A DNA stretch of 64,000 nucleotides from Ructibacterium sp965146665 (GTDB taxonomy: Bacteria; Bacillota; Clostridia; Monoglobales; Monoglobaceae): NCBI GenBank assembly GCA_965146665.1, contig CBCTHE010000004.1:186001-250000 (forward strand). Direction: 5' to 3'. A model generated the notes under the pieces. That model ran no database searches, had not been told where the DNA came from, and saw nothing but the letters and a program-made list of their open reading frames with translations. Shown in pieces: positions 17,510-26,405 of this stretch. The position numbers and the translations under genes were made by a program. Within the stretch, counting starts at the first letter, position 1. Each line of letters starts with the position of its first letter.

Positions 17510-18439
17510 CTAAGCCAAAAGCACCCCCGTCTTGATTTCGTGGCCATTGAGATAGCTGGCAACGCTCATTCGCTTGCTTCCCTTCATCTGAATCTCGTCA
17601 ATCAGGATGCCGCGGCCGTCTCCGCAGGCCACACAAATCCCGTTCCGGTCCGCGGACAGAATTCTGCCGGGTTCCCCTTCTGCACGGTCTGCCGCCGCGG
17701 CATGAATGATCTTCATCGGCTCGCCTTCATAAAGACAATAGCTCATGGGCCACGGGTTGGTACCGCGGATCAGGTTGAGGATAGACTGCGCGTCCCGGCA
17801 CCAGTCAATATGGCCGGTTTCCTTTGTGATCATCGGCGCATAGCAGGAAAGCGCATCTTCCTGCGGTTCCCGCGGCGCGCTGCCGTCCGCAATCCGCACA
17901 AGGGTCTCGGCCAGAAGCTCCGCTCCCATAACTGAAAGGCGGTCATGAAGCATCCCCGCGGTCTCCTCCGGGCCAATTTCTGTCTCCGCCTTTAGGATCA
18001 TATCGCCCGTGTCCAGCCCCTCCGCCATATACATGGTGGTCACGCCGGTCTTTGTCTCACCGTTGATGACGCTCCACTGAATGGGACCCGCTCCCCGGTA
18101 TCGGGGCAGCAGGGACGCATGTACGTTCACACAGCCAAAATTGGGGAAATCCAGGATATATTTGGGCAGGATCCTGCCATAGGCCACCACCGCAATAAGA
18201 TCCGGGGACAGCCGGCGCAGTACAGGCAAAAAGGCTTCATTCCGCAGTGACTCCGGCTGGAACACCTCAATTCCATGTCTCCTGGCACACTCCTTCACCG
18301 GCGGCGGCATCAGCTTATGGCCCCGCCCCTTTGGTTTATCAGGCTGTGTCACAACCCCGGCCACGGAATAGCCTGCCTGCAGGATGGCTTCCAGGCACGG
18401 CACCGCGAAATCCGGCGTTCCCATAAATAAGATTTTCAT
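17510..18439 (-). CDS. fmt: Methionyl-tRNA formyltransferase
   Basis: Formylates initiator Met-tRNA with 10-formyl-THF. The 309-residue product shows MKILFMGTPDFAVPCLEAI, the catalytic Asn/His/Asp region with NVHASLLPRYRGAGPI, and TGVTTMYMAEGLDTGDM. It is the first gene of the inverted half-operon and has its own promoter (18488-18516). The stop codon is part of a TTAGCCATAG sequence that matches the dispersed repeat described in the findings. The gap of 113 bases to yugP holds a small GCCGTT/AACGGC hairpin but no terminator. Confidence 0.97.
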   Translation of the reverse strand: MKILFMGTPDFAVPCLEAILQAGYSVAGVVTQPDKPKGRGHKLMPPPVKECARRHGIEVFQPESLRNEAFLPVLRRLSPDLIAVVAYGRILPKYILDFPNFGCVNVHASLLPRYRGAGPIQWSVINGETKTGVTTMYMAEGLDTGDMILKAETEIGPEETAGMLHDRLSVMGAELLAETLVRIADGSAPREPQEDALSCYAPMITKETGHIDWCRDAQSILNLIRGTNPWPMSYCLYEGEPMKIIHAAAADRAEGEPGRILSADRNGICVACGDGRGILIDEIQMKGSKRMSVASYLNGHEIKTGVLLA

Positions 18440-18487
18440 GTCTCAATGCTCCATTCTATCTGCATACTCATATAATAATACTATTTT

Positions 18488-18516
18488 ATTATACCGCACT
18501 CTATTTTAATTATCAA
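18488..18516 (-). promoter_or_regulatory. Promoter of the fmt-to-thiN operon
   Basis: On the minus strand TTGATA (18511-18516), a 17-base spacer and TATAAT (18488-18493), in an AT-rich stretch 49 bases upstream of fmt. It is the only clear sigma-A promoter seen for the nine-gene series. Confidence 0.75.
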
Positions 18517-18540
18517 TACGCAATATTTGATAATATTTAT

Positions 18541-18622
18541 GCGGGTGCGCCCGCCGAAATTGATCTGCTTGCCATACTGCCGCACCCGCGCGAAAAGGAG
18601 CCTGCCAGGCGGCAGGCTCCTT
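18541..18622 (-). terminator. Terminator after the flippase gene, with a second inverted repeat
   Basis: AAGGAGCCTGCC (18595-18606) and GGCAGGCTCCTT (18611-18622) form a 12-bp hairpin with a 4-base loop; on the minus strand a TTTTCG tail follows. Next to it a second pair, GCGGGTGCG (18541-18549) and CGCACCCGC (18581-18589), may add stability. Confidence 0.75.
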
Positions 18623-18694
18623 CTGTTTTATGGCCGATTCATTGCTGTGTGTGACCCTCAGCCAAAACCGCAGGCCTACGCCTTAAGGTTTTGT

Positions 18695-20215
18695 CTATTT
18701 TCTCCTATACGCCAGGTTTCGCAGCGGCGCACGGATCAGTTCCTTTTCAGATTGGTTCATGCCCAAAAACCACATGGACGCGCAGTAAACAGCAGTATAG
18801 GCGGCAGCCGCACCCAAAAATATAAAAAAGCTGTGAAAGGCAATGAATTTCACGATTAAAAAGCCGGCTGCGGCAGGCAGAATCAGGGCGGGTAAAAAAG
18901 CGGCAATCTGTTTCCAAAAATACACCATATCAAGACCGATTTTTTTATGATAAAAAAGATTCATAATCAGGCCGTTTCCAATGAGCAGGGAGGCGGCCGT
19001 CCCGATCGCCGCGCCGGTGCCGCCGTATAGCTTAGCCAGCGGAATGCTGGCGCATATATTCAGGACCGCTATCGCGGCATAGACAACAGACCGAAATTGA
19101 TGCTTGTTTTTGGCCCGCTGTATTTCGATCCCCAAATTCTGGATCCACGGTATCACGGCCGGCACAATCAGCAGAAGGGCAATCCTGTATGCTTCGCCAT
19201 AGTCCGGGCCCGCCCATATTTGAATAAAATATTTGCCAAACACGGCCAGACCGCTTACAATCAGCATAAGAATCAGGAACTGTACTCTGCCGACGCGGGT
19301 AAACAGATCGGTCAGCTGGTTATTGTCATCAGTTTCATTCACAATTCGATTAACCCTTGGCGCAAAAACATTGGATATGGAGACAGAAAAATTCAGGTAC
19401 AGGGAATTGAGCTGCGCCGCAACCCCGTATACCGCAACAGTCACGGTACCGCCCACAATGCCGAGGATAAACTTGTCAACATTCCAGTTGACCTGGTCAA
19501 TGACCTGATTGAGAAAGATCCAAAAAGAGAACAAAAACAGCTCCTTTAAGAATCCCCATTCGAAATTTCTGAACGTGAACCGTATTCCGAGCTTCTTCCT
19601 GCAAAAAATCCAGTTCGCGGTCAAACAGGCCGCCGAGAGCACAGTCTGAATCACAACCAGGCCAATGGAACGGCAGCCCAGCAGCAAAAGCGGAATGGAC
19701 AGGAACGGGTTCAGCACATTGCTTAAAATGGTAACTGCCCGCTGGAAAACATACTGCTCATTGGCTGTGATATAGGAGCTGAAAACACTTCCGGGAAACG
19801 AGACCGCCAGATTGAACACCATAAAAATCATGAGAATTCTGGCCGTTTCCAGCTCCCCGCCCGTGAGGCTCCCGCGGAACATGGTTTCGATATTTGCAAT
19901 GAGAACGCTGCCGGCAAGTGCCGAAATAACTCCTATGACAATAAAAATTGTCATAAACATGCCATTGAGCTTTGCAATCCCCTTTGTGTCCCCCTGGATT
20001 TTATACCTTGCGTAGTATCTCACATAGGAGCTTCCAAACCCCAGGCTCAGAAGCCCGAGATAGGAAATAACAGACGCGGAAAGCTGATACAGGCCATACT
20101 GGCTCTGCCCCAGCAGTCTCAGCATGACAGGCGTATACAGCAATCCGATCAGAATGGACAGTCCCTGTGAAAGATACGACAGCACAACGCCCGCCTTTAA
20201 TTGGTTAACCTTCAT
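18695..20215 (-). CDS. Polysaccharide flippase (MOP superfamily, Wzx/MurJ-like)
   Basis: Integral membrane protein of 506 residues with about 12-14 hydrophobic segments. The start VNQLKAGVVLSYLSQGLSILIGLLYTP and RLLGQSQYGLYQLS are typical of oligosaccharide-repeat-unit flippases. ATG 20215 has GGAAGAGA upstream. It stands alone, with its own promoter and terminator and no glycosyltransferase nearby, so the lipid-linked substrate cannot be read from context. Confidence 0.88.
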   Translation of the reverse strand: MKVNQLKAGVVLSYLSQGLSILIGLLYTPVMLRLLGQSQYGLYQLSASVISYLGLLSLGFGSSYVRYYARYKIQGDTKGIAKLNGMFMTIFIVIGVISALAGSVLIANIETMFRGSLTGGELETARILMIFMVFNLAVSFPGSVFSSYITANEQYVFQRAVTILSNVLNPFLSIPLLLLGCRSIGLVVIQTVLSAACLTANWIFCRKKLGIRFTFRNFEWGFLKELFLFSFWIFLNQVIDQVNWNVDKFILGIVGGTVTVAVYGVAAQLNSLYLNFSVSISNVFAPRVNRIVNETDDNNQLTDLFTRVGRVQFLILMLIVSGLAVFGKYFIQIWAGPDYGEAYRIALLLIVPAVIPWIQNLGIEIQRAKNKHQFRSVVYAAIAVLNICASIPLAKLYGGTGAAIGTAASLLIGNGLIMNLFYHKKIGLDMVYFWKQIAAFLPALILPAAAGFLIVKFIAFHSFFIFLGAAAAYTAVYCASMWFLGMNQSEKELIRAPLRNLAYRRK

Positions 20216-20318
20216 TTGTCTCTTCCTTGCCCAAAAATGATAGATTTCTGTTCCAAATCCCACAGTTCCGGCTTTTGTCTGCTTACATTCATCGTCCCTG
20301 CGCCGTTTTGTTCCTTCA

Positions 20319-20347
20319 ATTCTACCGTATTATGATAATTATGTCAA
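20319..20347 (-). promoter_or_regulatory. Promoter of the flippase gene
   Basis: On the minus strand TTGACA (20342-20347), a 17-base spacer and TAGAAT (20319-20324). Confidence 0.7.
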
Positions 20348-20410
20348 GGATGGCGCCCTGGCTCCCGCACAGCTCCGGCACGGCCGGTTCCATTATGTGC
20401 AAAAACACGC

Positions 20411-20439
20411 TTTACTAATCGCTTTATTTATGTTATAAT
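20411..20439 (+). promoter_or_regulatory. Promoter of metA
   Basis: TTTACT (20411-20416), a 17-base spacer and TATAAT (20434-20439). The leader before metA is only about 65 bases, too short for a SAM riboswitch. Confidence 0.7.
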
Positions 20440-20508
20440 CCTTTTTAATCACCAGCACACCCGCATTTGTGCGCTATAGTAGATTTCATTTGATAGGATG
20501 TGAATACA

Positions 20509-21441
20509 ATGCCAATCAAAGTACAGAACAGTCTGCCTGCCATTGAGACGCTTAATCAGGAGAATATTTTTGTCATAACAGAAAAGCGGGCTCTGACACA
20601 GGATATCCGGCCTCTGAAAATACTGATTCTGAATCTTATGCCCACCAAGATCGAAACCGAAACCCAGCTGCTTCGGGTTCTGGGCAATACCCCGCTTCAG
20701 ATTGACGTAAACTTTATGCATGCCAAAACCCACGAAGCCAAAAACATTCCAAAAAGTCATCTGGAGACCTTTTACGGCACCTTTGACGACTATAAAAACC
20801 AGAAATTTGACGGTATGATTATCACCGGCGCACCGGTGGAAACCCTGGAATTTGAAGCTGTGGACTACTGGGCTGAACTCTGCGAAATCATGGAGTGGTC
20901 CAAAAAACACGTCACCTCCACCTTCCATATCTGCTGGGGGGCACAGGCGGCGCTTTACTACCACTATGGAATCAAAAAATATCCTCTGGAAAATAAATTG
21001 TTTGGCGTATTTTCCCATCAGGTTGTACCGGAAAAAAAGCACAAAATTCTGCTCCGGGGATTTGATGATGTGTTCTATGCCCCCCACTCCCGTCATACCG
21101 AATTCCGGGAGGCGGACATTGCGGCCGTTCCGGAACTGGAGATTCTGGCCAAATCCCCCGAGGCAGGGGTGTATATTGTAACCGCCAAAAGCGAACGGCA
21201 GTTCTTCATCACCGGCCATTCCGAATATGACAGCACCACCCTGGCCAGCGAATACTTCCGCGATGTGGAGAAAGGCCTGCCCATTGAAGTGCCGAAAAAC
21301 TATTTCCCGGACAATGACCCGGGAAAGCCGCCGCTTGTTTCCTGGCGGGCCCACGCCAACCTGCTGTATTCCAACTGGCTTAACTATTTTGTGTATCAGA
21401 CCACCCCATACAACATTGATGACATTGATTATGAGAGCTGA
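20509..21441 (+). CDS. metA: MetA-family homoserine O-acyltransferase, predicted acetyltransferase
   Basis: First step of methionine synthesis from homoserine. The 310-residue product has the catalytic Cys at residue 142 (TFHICWGAQAALYYHYGI), the PHSRHTEFRE region and GHSEYD (catalytic His). Residue 111 is Glu (ITGAPVE), which in characterised MetA proteins selects acetyl-CoA, whereas Gly selects succinyl-CoA; I therefore predict O-acetylhomoserine as product despite the usual 'succinyltransferase' label. ATG 20509 (MPIKVQNSLPAIETL) matches the family start; a GTG at 20500 is less likely. Confidence 0.94.
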   Translation: MPIKVQNSLPAIETLNQENIFVITEKRALTQDIRPLKILILNLMPTKIETETQLLRVLGNTPLQIDVNFMHAKTHEAKNIPKSHLETFYGTFDDYKNQKFDGMIITGAPVETLEFEAVDYWAELCEIMEWSKKHVTSTFHICWGAQAALYYHYGIKKYPLENKLFGVFSHQVVPEKKHKILLRGFDDVFYAPHSRHTEFREADIAAVPELEILAKSPEAGVYIVTAKSERQFFITGHSEYDSTTLASEYFRDVEKGLPIEVPKNYFPDNDPGKPPLVSWRAHANLLYSNWLNYFVYQTTPYNIDDIDYES

Positions 21442-21482
21442 GCATAGGATAAGCATAAGATAAAGAAACAGGAGTGATAACC

Positions 21483-22331
21483 ATGTATTTCATCGAACTA
21501 TTAAAGACCATTGTGCTCGGTATCGTCCAGGGCATTACCGAGTGGCTGCCCATCAGCAGTACCGGCCATATGATTCTGGTGGACCAGTTCCTTCCCCTGA
21601 ACCAGCCTGCCGATTTTATCAATCTCTTTCTGGTGGTGGTTCAGTTTGGCTCCATCCTGGCTGTGGTGACCCTGTATTTCCACAAGCTGAACCCCTTTTC
21701 ACCAAAAAAGACCCGGCAGGAAAAAAATGATACCTGGACTATGTGGCTCAAGGTGCTGGTGGCTTGTATCCCCGCCGGGGTCATAGGTCTTCTGTTCGAC
21801 GATCTGATCAACCAGTATACCTACAACGCGTGGGTCGTGGCGGCCGCCTTGATTGTATACGGCGTGCTGTTCATTGTCATTGAACGCCGGAACAAAAGGC
21901 CGCGCATAGACTCCATTGGCGCGCTGGACTATAAGACAGCCCTGCTGATCGGCGCATTTCAGGTCCTCTCGCTGATTCCGGGGACCTCTCGGTCCGGCTC
22001 TACCATTCTTGGCGCCGTAATCCTCGGCACCTCCCGGTTTGTGGCGGCTGAGTTCTCCTTTTTCCTGGCTGTTCCCGTCATGCTGGGCGCGAGCCTGCTG
22101 AAGATCGTCAAGTTCTTTTTCGAGACTGGCGGCGGCTTTACCGGCGGACAGCTTGGCATTCTTCTGACCGGCATGGCGGTGGCCTATCTGGTGTCCATTG
22201 CGGCCATTAAGTTCCTGATGGGCTATATCCGGAACCACGATTTCAAGGCATTTGGCTATTACCGCATCATCATCGGAATTCTGGTGATTCTCTATTTTGT
22301 AATCTCCGGCGCCAGCGTTGTGGTCCATTGA
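21483..22331 (+). CDS. uppP: Undecaprenyl-diphosphatase
   Basis: Recycles undecaprenyl pyrophosphate to the monophosphate carrier of peptidoglycan synthesis; confers bacitracin tolerance. Membrane protein of 282 residues with both active-site motifs: GITEWLPISSTGHMIL near the N-terminus and LIPGTSRSGSTI in the middle. AGGAGTG precedes ATG 21483. It is 41 bases after metA and may be co-transcribed; the strong terminator at 22392-22449 follows. Confidence 0.96.
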   Translation: MYFIELLKTIVLGIVQGITEWLPISSTGHMILVDQFLPLNQPADFINLFLVVVQFGSILAVVTLYFHKLNPFSPKKTRQEKNDTWTMWLKVLVACIPAGVIGLLFDDLINQYTYNAWVVAAALIVYGVLFIVIERRNKRPRIDSIGALDYKTALLIGAFQVLSLIPGTSRSGSTILGAVILGTSRFVAAEFSFFLAVPVMLGASLLKIVKFFFETGGGFTGGQLGILLTGMAVAYLVSIAAIKFLMGYIRNHDFKAFGYYRIIIGILVILYFVISGASVVVH

Positions 22332-22391
22332 TTGCTATCCTTTGGATAAAACAAAATGCGTCCTATACTTGTTGAATAAATTTAAGCCCTT

Positions 22392-22449
22392 TCAAAACAA
22401 AAAAGTCTTCATCTTCTGTGTGCAGAAAGCGAAGACTTTTTTGTTTTGA
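22392..22449. terminator. Bidirectional terminator, uppP and sufB-like gene
   Basis: Perfect 19-bp arms (22392-22410 and 22431-22449, core AAAGTCTTC/GAAGACTTT) around a 20-base loop, with T runs on either strand. It serves both convergent genes. Confidence 0.9.
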
Positions 22450-22469
22450 AATGTAATATGGGAGCGGAT

Positions 22470-23393
22470 TTACTTAAGAAATCCCGATATGATCCGCTCC
22501 TGCGCCTGCTCCTCTGTAAGTCCCAGAGTGCGGAGCTTTAAAATCTGTTCCCCTGCGATCTTGCCGATGGCGGCCTCATGGATCAGCGCCGCGTCCACAT
22601 TGGAGGCCTCCAGCGCCGGCGCCGCGTTCACGGTTCCATTGTCCACCAGTATGGCGTCACACTCGGAATGTCCCGTGCACCGTGCCAAACCATGGATACA
22701 GGATTTGAACTCCTGATAGGAGTTCCCCTTTGCAACAGATCTGGAAATCAGCTCCACACCGGAGTCATCCCCTTCCATCACCACATCAAAATCCGTGATG
22801 GCCTTCTCGATCCCATCTGTCATGATCCTCTCCCGGACGATAAGCCGCGCTTTCGCGGCCAGCTTTGCCCGGGTCTTTCTCGTGCTGCAGTCCACACCGC
22901 CCAGCTGGACCGTGTCCATCTCCAGACTGGCCCCCTCGGCCAGGTCCACGTCAGTCACCGGATCAATCCGTTTGATTCCCTCGCCGGCGCCGGTTCCAAG
23001 ATGCTTCTCCTGATAGAGCACACGGGCATTTTTTTCAATGAAAAACCGGTGGATTCCATTGTGCCGGGCCTCCTCCTCATTATCCGTATGCACGCCGCAG
23101 CCGGCCACAATGGTCACATCCGCGCCCTCGCCCACATAAAAATCATTGTAAACCAGATCGTTGATCCCGCCCTGATTCACACAGGCGGGAATATACACCT
23201 TCTCGCCTCTGGTGCCGGGCGTGATATGCACAACAATCCCCGGCCCTTCCTTTCTGGATTCGATTGTGATATGCTCTGTGGACTGCCTCCCGGCGCATCC
23301 GCCATTTTCCCGGATATTGAACGCACCGGTGAACTGTCCTTTAAAATCCGATACAATCCGCAAAAGATCCTCTGTGATTTGATTCATCTTCAT
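22470..23393 (-). CDS. SufB/SufD-like Fe-S scaffold protein (SmsB-like)
   Basis: SUF core beta-helix protein of 307 residues, clearly shorter than SufB (about 465-495). The C-terminal block GHSECDAIL...PALEASNVDAALIHEAAIGKIAGEQ is conserved, but the position of the SufB cluster Cys (E. coli C405) carries no Cys, so this is not a classical SufB. It resembles the short SufB-like proteins of methanogens and anaerobic bacteria called SmsB. Start 23393 is preferred (AAAGGTG at good spacing); ATG 23399 is in frame. It lies 57-63 bases downstream of the ATPase gene. Likely role: Fe-S cluster assembly with the SufC-like ATPase. Confidence 0.85.
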   Translation of the reverse strand: MKMNQITEDLLRIVSDFKGQFTGAFNIRENGGCAGRQSTEHITIESRKEGPGIVVHITPGTRGEKVYIPACVNQGGINDLVYNDFYVGEGADVTIVAGCGVHTDNEEEARHNGIHRFFIEKNARVLYQEKHLGTGAGEGIKRIDPVTDVDLAEGASLEMDTVQLGGVDCSTRKTRAKLAAKARLIVRERIMTDGIEKAITDFDVVMEGDDSGVELISRSVAKGNSYQEFKSCIHGLARCTGHSECDAILVDNGTVNAAPALEASNVDAALIHEAAIGKIAGEQILKLRTLGLTEEQAQERIISGFLK

Positions 23394-23456
23394 TTTCATT
23401 CACCTTTCTCACGCACAAATTCACGTCCGGCCATGCGGGCCGGAGCCGCGCCAGCA

Positions 23457-24185
23457 TCAGATGCCGGCATCCTCTTTCCCCAGCGGACAGCGCGAGGCGC
23501 GCTCCTCTGCAAACAGGGAAGGCCAGACCTCGCCCTTGGGGCCCGCCTGCCGCACTTTGCCGTCTGCTATGACGACAATGTCGTCCGCGATGTTCAGGAT
23601 ACGCTCCTGATGGGATATGATCAGAAGGGTGCCGCGCTTCTGACGGCGCAGCTCTTCAAAGGTCTCCACCAGCCGCGCGAAGCTCCAAAGGTCAATCCCC
23701 GCCTCCGGTTCATCAAAAATGGAAAGCCGGGCCTGCCGGGCCAGTACGGATGCAATCTCAATCCGCTTGATCTCACCGCCGGACAGGCTGGCGTTCAGCT
23801 CGCGGCTGATATATTCGTTGGCACAGAGCCCCACCTTGCCCAGATAGCCGCAGAGCACCTCCTCCTTCAGGGCCGCGCCGGCAGAGAGCTCCAACAGATC
23901 CCGCACCGTGAGCCCCTTAAACCGCACCGGCTGCTGGAACGCAAAGGCAATGCCAAGATTGGCCCGCTCCGTCACATTGAGACCAGTGATGTCAGCGCCG
24001 TCAAAAACCAGCTTTCCGGCTGTGGGCGTCTCAATCCCGGCCACCACCTTGGCAAGGGTGGTCTTGCCGCCGCCGTTCGGTCCGGTCACCACCACAAGTC
24101 TGCCCTCCTCCAAGTTCAGATTGATGTCATTCAAAATTCCTTCTCCGTCCGGAAGATTCCAGACAATATGTTCTAATTTCAGCAT
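23457..24185 (-). CDS. SufC-like ATPase of the Fe-S assembly pair (SmsC-like)
   Basis: Soluble ABC-type ATPase of 242 residues. Walker A GPNGGGKTTLAKV, Q-loop FAFQQPVRFKG, signature SLSGGEIKRIEIA, Walker B LSIFDEPEAGIDLWS and LLIISHQERIL all fit SufC. It is followed by a single short SufB-like gene, with no sufS, sufU or sufD, which is the two-gene layout of minimal SUF systems. It starts 93 bases after the zinc ATPase on the same strand; the gap has a GC-rich hairpin without T run, so read-through is possible. Confidence 0.88.
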   Translation of the reverse strand: MLKLEHIVWNLPDGEGILNDINLNLEEGRLVVVTGPNGGGKTTLAKVVAGIETPTAGKLVFDGADITGLNVTERANLGIAFAFQQPVRFKGLTVRDLLELSAGAALKEEVLCGYLGKVGLCANEYISRELNASLSGGEIKRIEIASVLARQARLSIFDEPEAGIDLWSFARLVETFEELRRQKRGTLLIISHQERILNIADDIVVIADGKVRQAGPKGEVWPSLFAEERASRCPLGKEDAGI

Positions 24186-24278
24186 GTTATCTACCTCTCT
24201 CAAAAGCGGCCCGGCACCGGATAACCGGAGACCGGCCGCGCTCTGGCGGGCCGCCGCAGTATACAGGCCGCGCCTTCA

Positions 24279-26126
24279 TCATTTGATTTTCACCCTGAGC
24301 GCCCGCATGGCATTGAGAATGGCAATCACAGAGACACCCACATCCGCGAAGACCGCTTCCCACATATTCGCCATACCAAGCGCGCCCAGCAAAAGAATGA
24401 TTCCCTTCACCGCCAGGGCAAAAATAATATTCTGCCGGACAATCCGCAGGGTCTTTTTCGCAATCAAAACCGCACCCGCGATCCTGGATGGCTTATCGTC
24501 CATCAGCACCACATCGGCCGCCTCAATGGCGGCGTCGGACCCCAGACCGCCCATGGCAATGCCCAGATCAGCCCTGGACAGCACCGGCGCGTCATTGATC
24601 CCATCGCCCACAAAGGCAAGGGTTCCCTTTTCCGGCTTTTCCCGGAGCAGTTCCTCCACCCGGCGCACCTTATCCGCAGGAAGCTGCTGGGTATGCACCT
24701 CATCCATGCCAAGCTCACCGGCAACACGCTCTCCCACCAGTTTCGCATCTCCGGTCAGCATGACCGTTCTGCGGATCCCAAGGGCTTTCAGCTCCTGTAT
24801 TGCCTCTCTGGCGTCCGGCTTCATTTCATCCGAAATAACAATATGCCCCGCATATTTTCCGTCCAGCGCCACATGAACGGTTGTCCCGATCCTATGGCAC
24901 GGATGCCAGCTGACGCCAATTTCATCCATCAGCTTTCCATTGCCCACGCAAACTGTTCTGCCGTCAATCGCCGCACGAACCCCGCGGCCGGAGAGCTCTT
25001 CGACCCGCCCCAGCCGCCCCTTTTCCAGCTCCAGACCATAGGCCTCCCGCAGGGAACGGGAAATGGGATGGGTGGAATAGCTCTCGGCCAGGGCCGCGAG
25101 CTCCAGGAGCTGTGCCTCAGAGCAGGTGTCCGGGTGAATCGCGGTCACGTTGAAGACGCCCTTGGTTAAGGTTCCGGTCTTGTCAAAAACCACAGTATCC
25201 GTCCGGGCCAGAACCTCCATATAGTTGCTCCCCTTGACCAGAATTCCGTGCTTGGAAGCGCCGCCGATCCCGCCGAAAAAGCTCAGAGGAACCGAAATCA
25301 CCAGCGCGCAGGGACAGGATATCACCAGAAAGATCAAAGCCCGGTGGATCCAGGCGCTCCACGCTCCGGTCAGAAGCGACGGAATCACGGCCAGCAAAAC
25401 CGCGCCAATGACCACTGCCGGCGTATAGTATTTCGCAAACCTGGTAATAAAATTCTCCGCTTTTGCCTTTTTACTGCTGGCGTTTTCCACCAGATCCAGT
25501 ATTTTCGAAACCGTAGATTCCCCAAATGGCCGGGTCACCTGTACACGAAGCACACCGCTCTGGTTGATACATCCGCTGACCACATCATCGCCCGGCTCAA
25601 CATCCCGGGGCAGAGATTCACCGGTCAGGGCCGCCGTGTCCACAGCCGAGCTCCCCTCCAGCACCAGGCCGTCCAGAGGAATCCGTTCGCCGGGCTGTAT
25701 GAGAATGGCATCGCCCACGCCCACCTCTTCCGGTGAGACCTGTATCAGCTTTCCGTTTCGCTCGACGTTGGCGTAATCAGGGCGTATATCCATCAGGGCC
25801 GCGATTGACTTTCTGGATTTTCCAACCGCATAGCTCTGGAACAGCTCACCCACCTGATAGAACAGCATAACCGCCACGCCCTCTGGGTATTCACCGGTAC
25901 AAAAGGCCCCCAGCGTGGCCAGCGCCATCAGAAAATTTTCGTCAAACACCTGCCCCCGCAGGATGTTGCGCACCGCCTTCCACAGGATGTCCCAGCCGAT
26001 GACCGCGTAGGGAATGAGGAACGCGCCGAGCCGCCATAATCCGCCGAGCGGAAGCAGGGCAGCCGCAGCCAGAAGCACTGCGCTGGCCCCAATCCGAATC
26101 AGCATCTTTTTCTGCTTTCTGCTCAT
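24279..26126 (-). CDS. P1B-type heavy-metal ATPase, probable Zn/Cd exporter
   Basis: Membrane ATPase of 615 residues with TGES (168-171), the metal-site CPC (271-273), phosphorylation motif DKTGT (315-319), HP dipeptide (353-354), GDGIND (507-512) and a conserved Asp in the last helix (FADVGVSVI, near 595). CPC plus this Asp is the P1B-2 (Zn2+/Cd2+/Pb2+) signature. It lacks the N-terminal metal-binding HMA domain, which is encoded instead as the separate 72-residue gene just upstream. Third gene of an operon led by a SmtB-like regulator. Confidence 0.94.
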   Translation of the reverse strand: MSRKQKKMLIRIGASAVLLAAAALLPLGGLWRLGAFLIPYAVIGWDILWKAVRNILRGQVFDENFLMALATLGAFCTGEYPEGVAVMLFYQVGELFQSYAVGKSRKSIAALMDIRPDYANVERNGKLIQVSPEEVGVGDAILIQPGERIPLDGLVLEGSSAVDTAALTGESLPRDVEPGDDVVSGCINQSGVLRVQVTRPFGESTVSKILDLVENASSKKAKAENFITRFAKYYTPAVVIGAVLLAVIPSLLTGAWSAWIHRALIFLVISCPCALVISVPLSFFGGIGGASKHGILVKGSNYMEVLARTDTVVFDKTGTLTKGVFNVTAIHPDTCSEAQLLELAALAESYSTHPISRSLREAYGLELEKGRLGRVEELSGRGVRAAIDGRTVCVGNGKLMDEIGVSWHPCHRIGTTVHVALDGKYAGHIVISDEMKPDAREAIQELKALGIRRTVMLTGDAKLVGERVAGELGMDEVHTQQLPADKVRRVEELLREKPEKGTLAFVGDGINDAPVLSRADLGIAMGGLGSDAAIEAADVVLMDDKPSRIAGAVLIAKKTLRIVRQNIIFALAVKGIILLLGALGMANMWEAVFADVGVSVIAILNAMRALRVKIK

Positions 26127-26141
26127 AACTCTCCCTCTTTC

Positions 26142-26360
26142 TCAGATCACAATCTCACAGTCCGGTTCTACTCTGCGGCAGACCTTTACCACCTTTTTTA
26201 CAATGGCGTCAAAGCTGTCGCCGTCCGCCACAAGCGTCATCTTCTGACTCATAAAACTGACGCTGGCGTCCTCGACCCCATCAATTTTTTTGATTGCCTC
26301 TTCCATTTTCATTGCGCAGTTGGCGCAGTCCAAATCCCGCAGTTCAAATACCTTTTTCAT
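26142..26360 (-). CDS. Stand-alone HMA metal-binding protein
   Basis: A single heavy-metal-associated domain of 72 residues (beta-alpha-beta-beta-alpha-beta) with metal motif DCANCAMKME (CxxC preceded by Asp) in the first loop. A Asp before CxxC is common in zinc-type HMA domains. It corresponds to the missing N-terminal domain of the downstream P1B ATPase (15-base gap), so it may be a chaperone or a regulatory domain split off from the pump. Confidence 0.92.
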   Translation of the reverse strand: MKKVFELRDLDCANCAMKMEEAIKKIDGVEDASVSFMSQKMTLVADGDSFDAIVKKVVKVCRRVEPDCEIVI

Positions 26361-26405
26361 TTTTCTCCTCCTGACCTAAACTCTATTTGATTACATTTCC
26401 ATCAT

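Noticed and set aside
22578..24176. 532-codon plus-strand frame across the suf genes
   Set aside because: Antisense to two clear genes; no family resemblance and unnatural His/Pro-rich composition.
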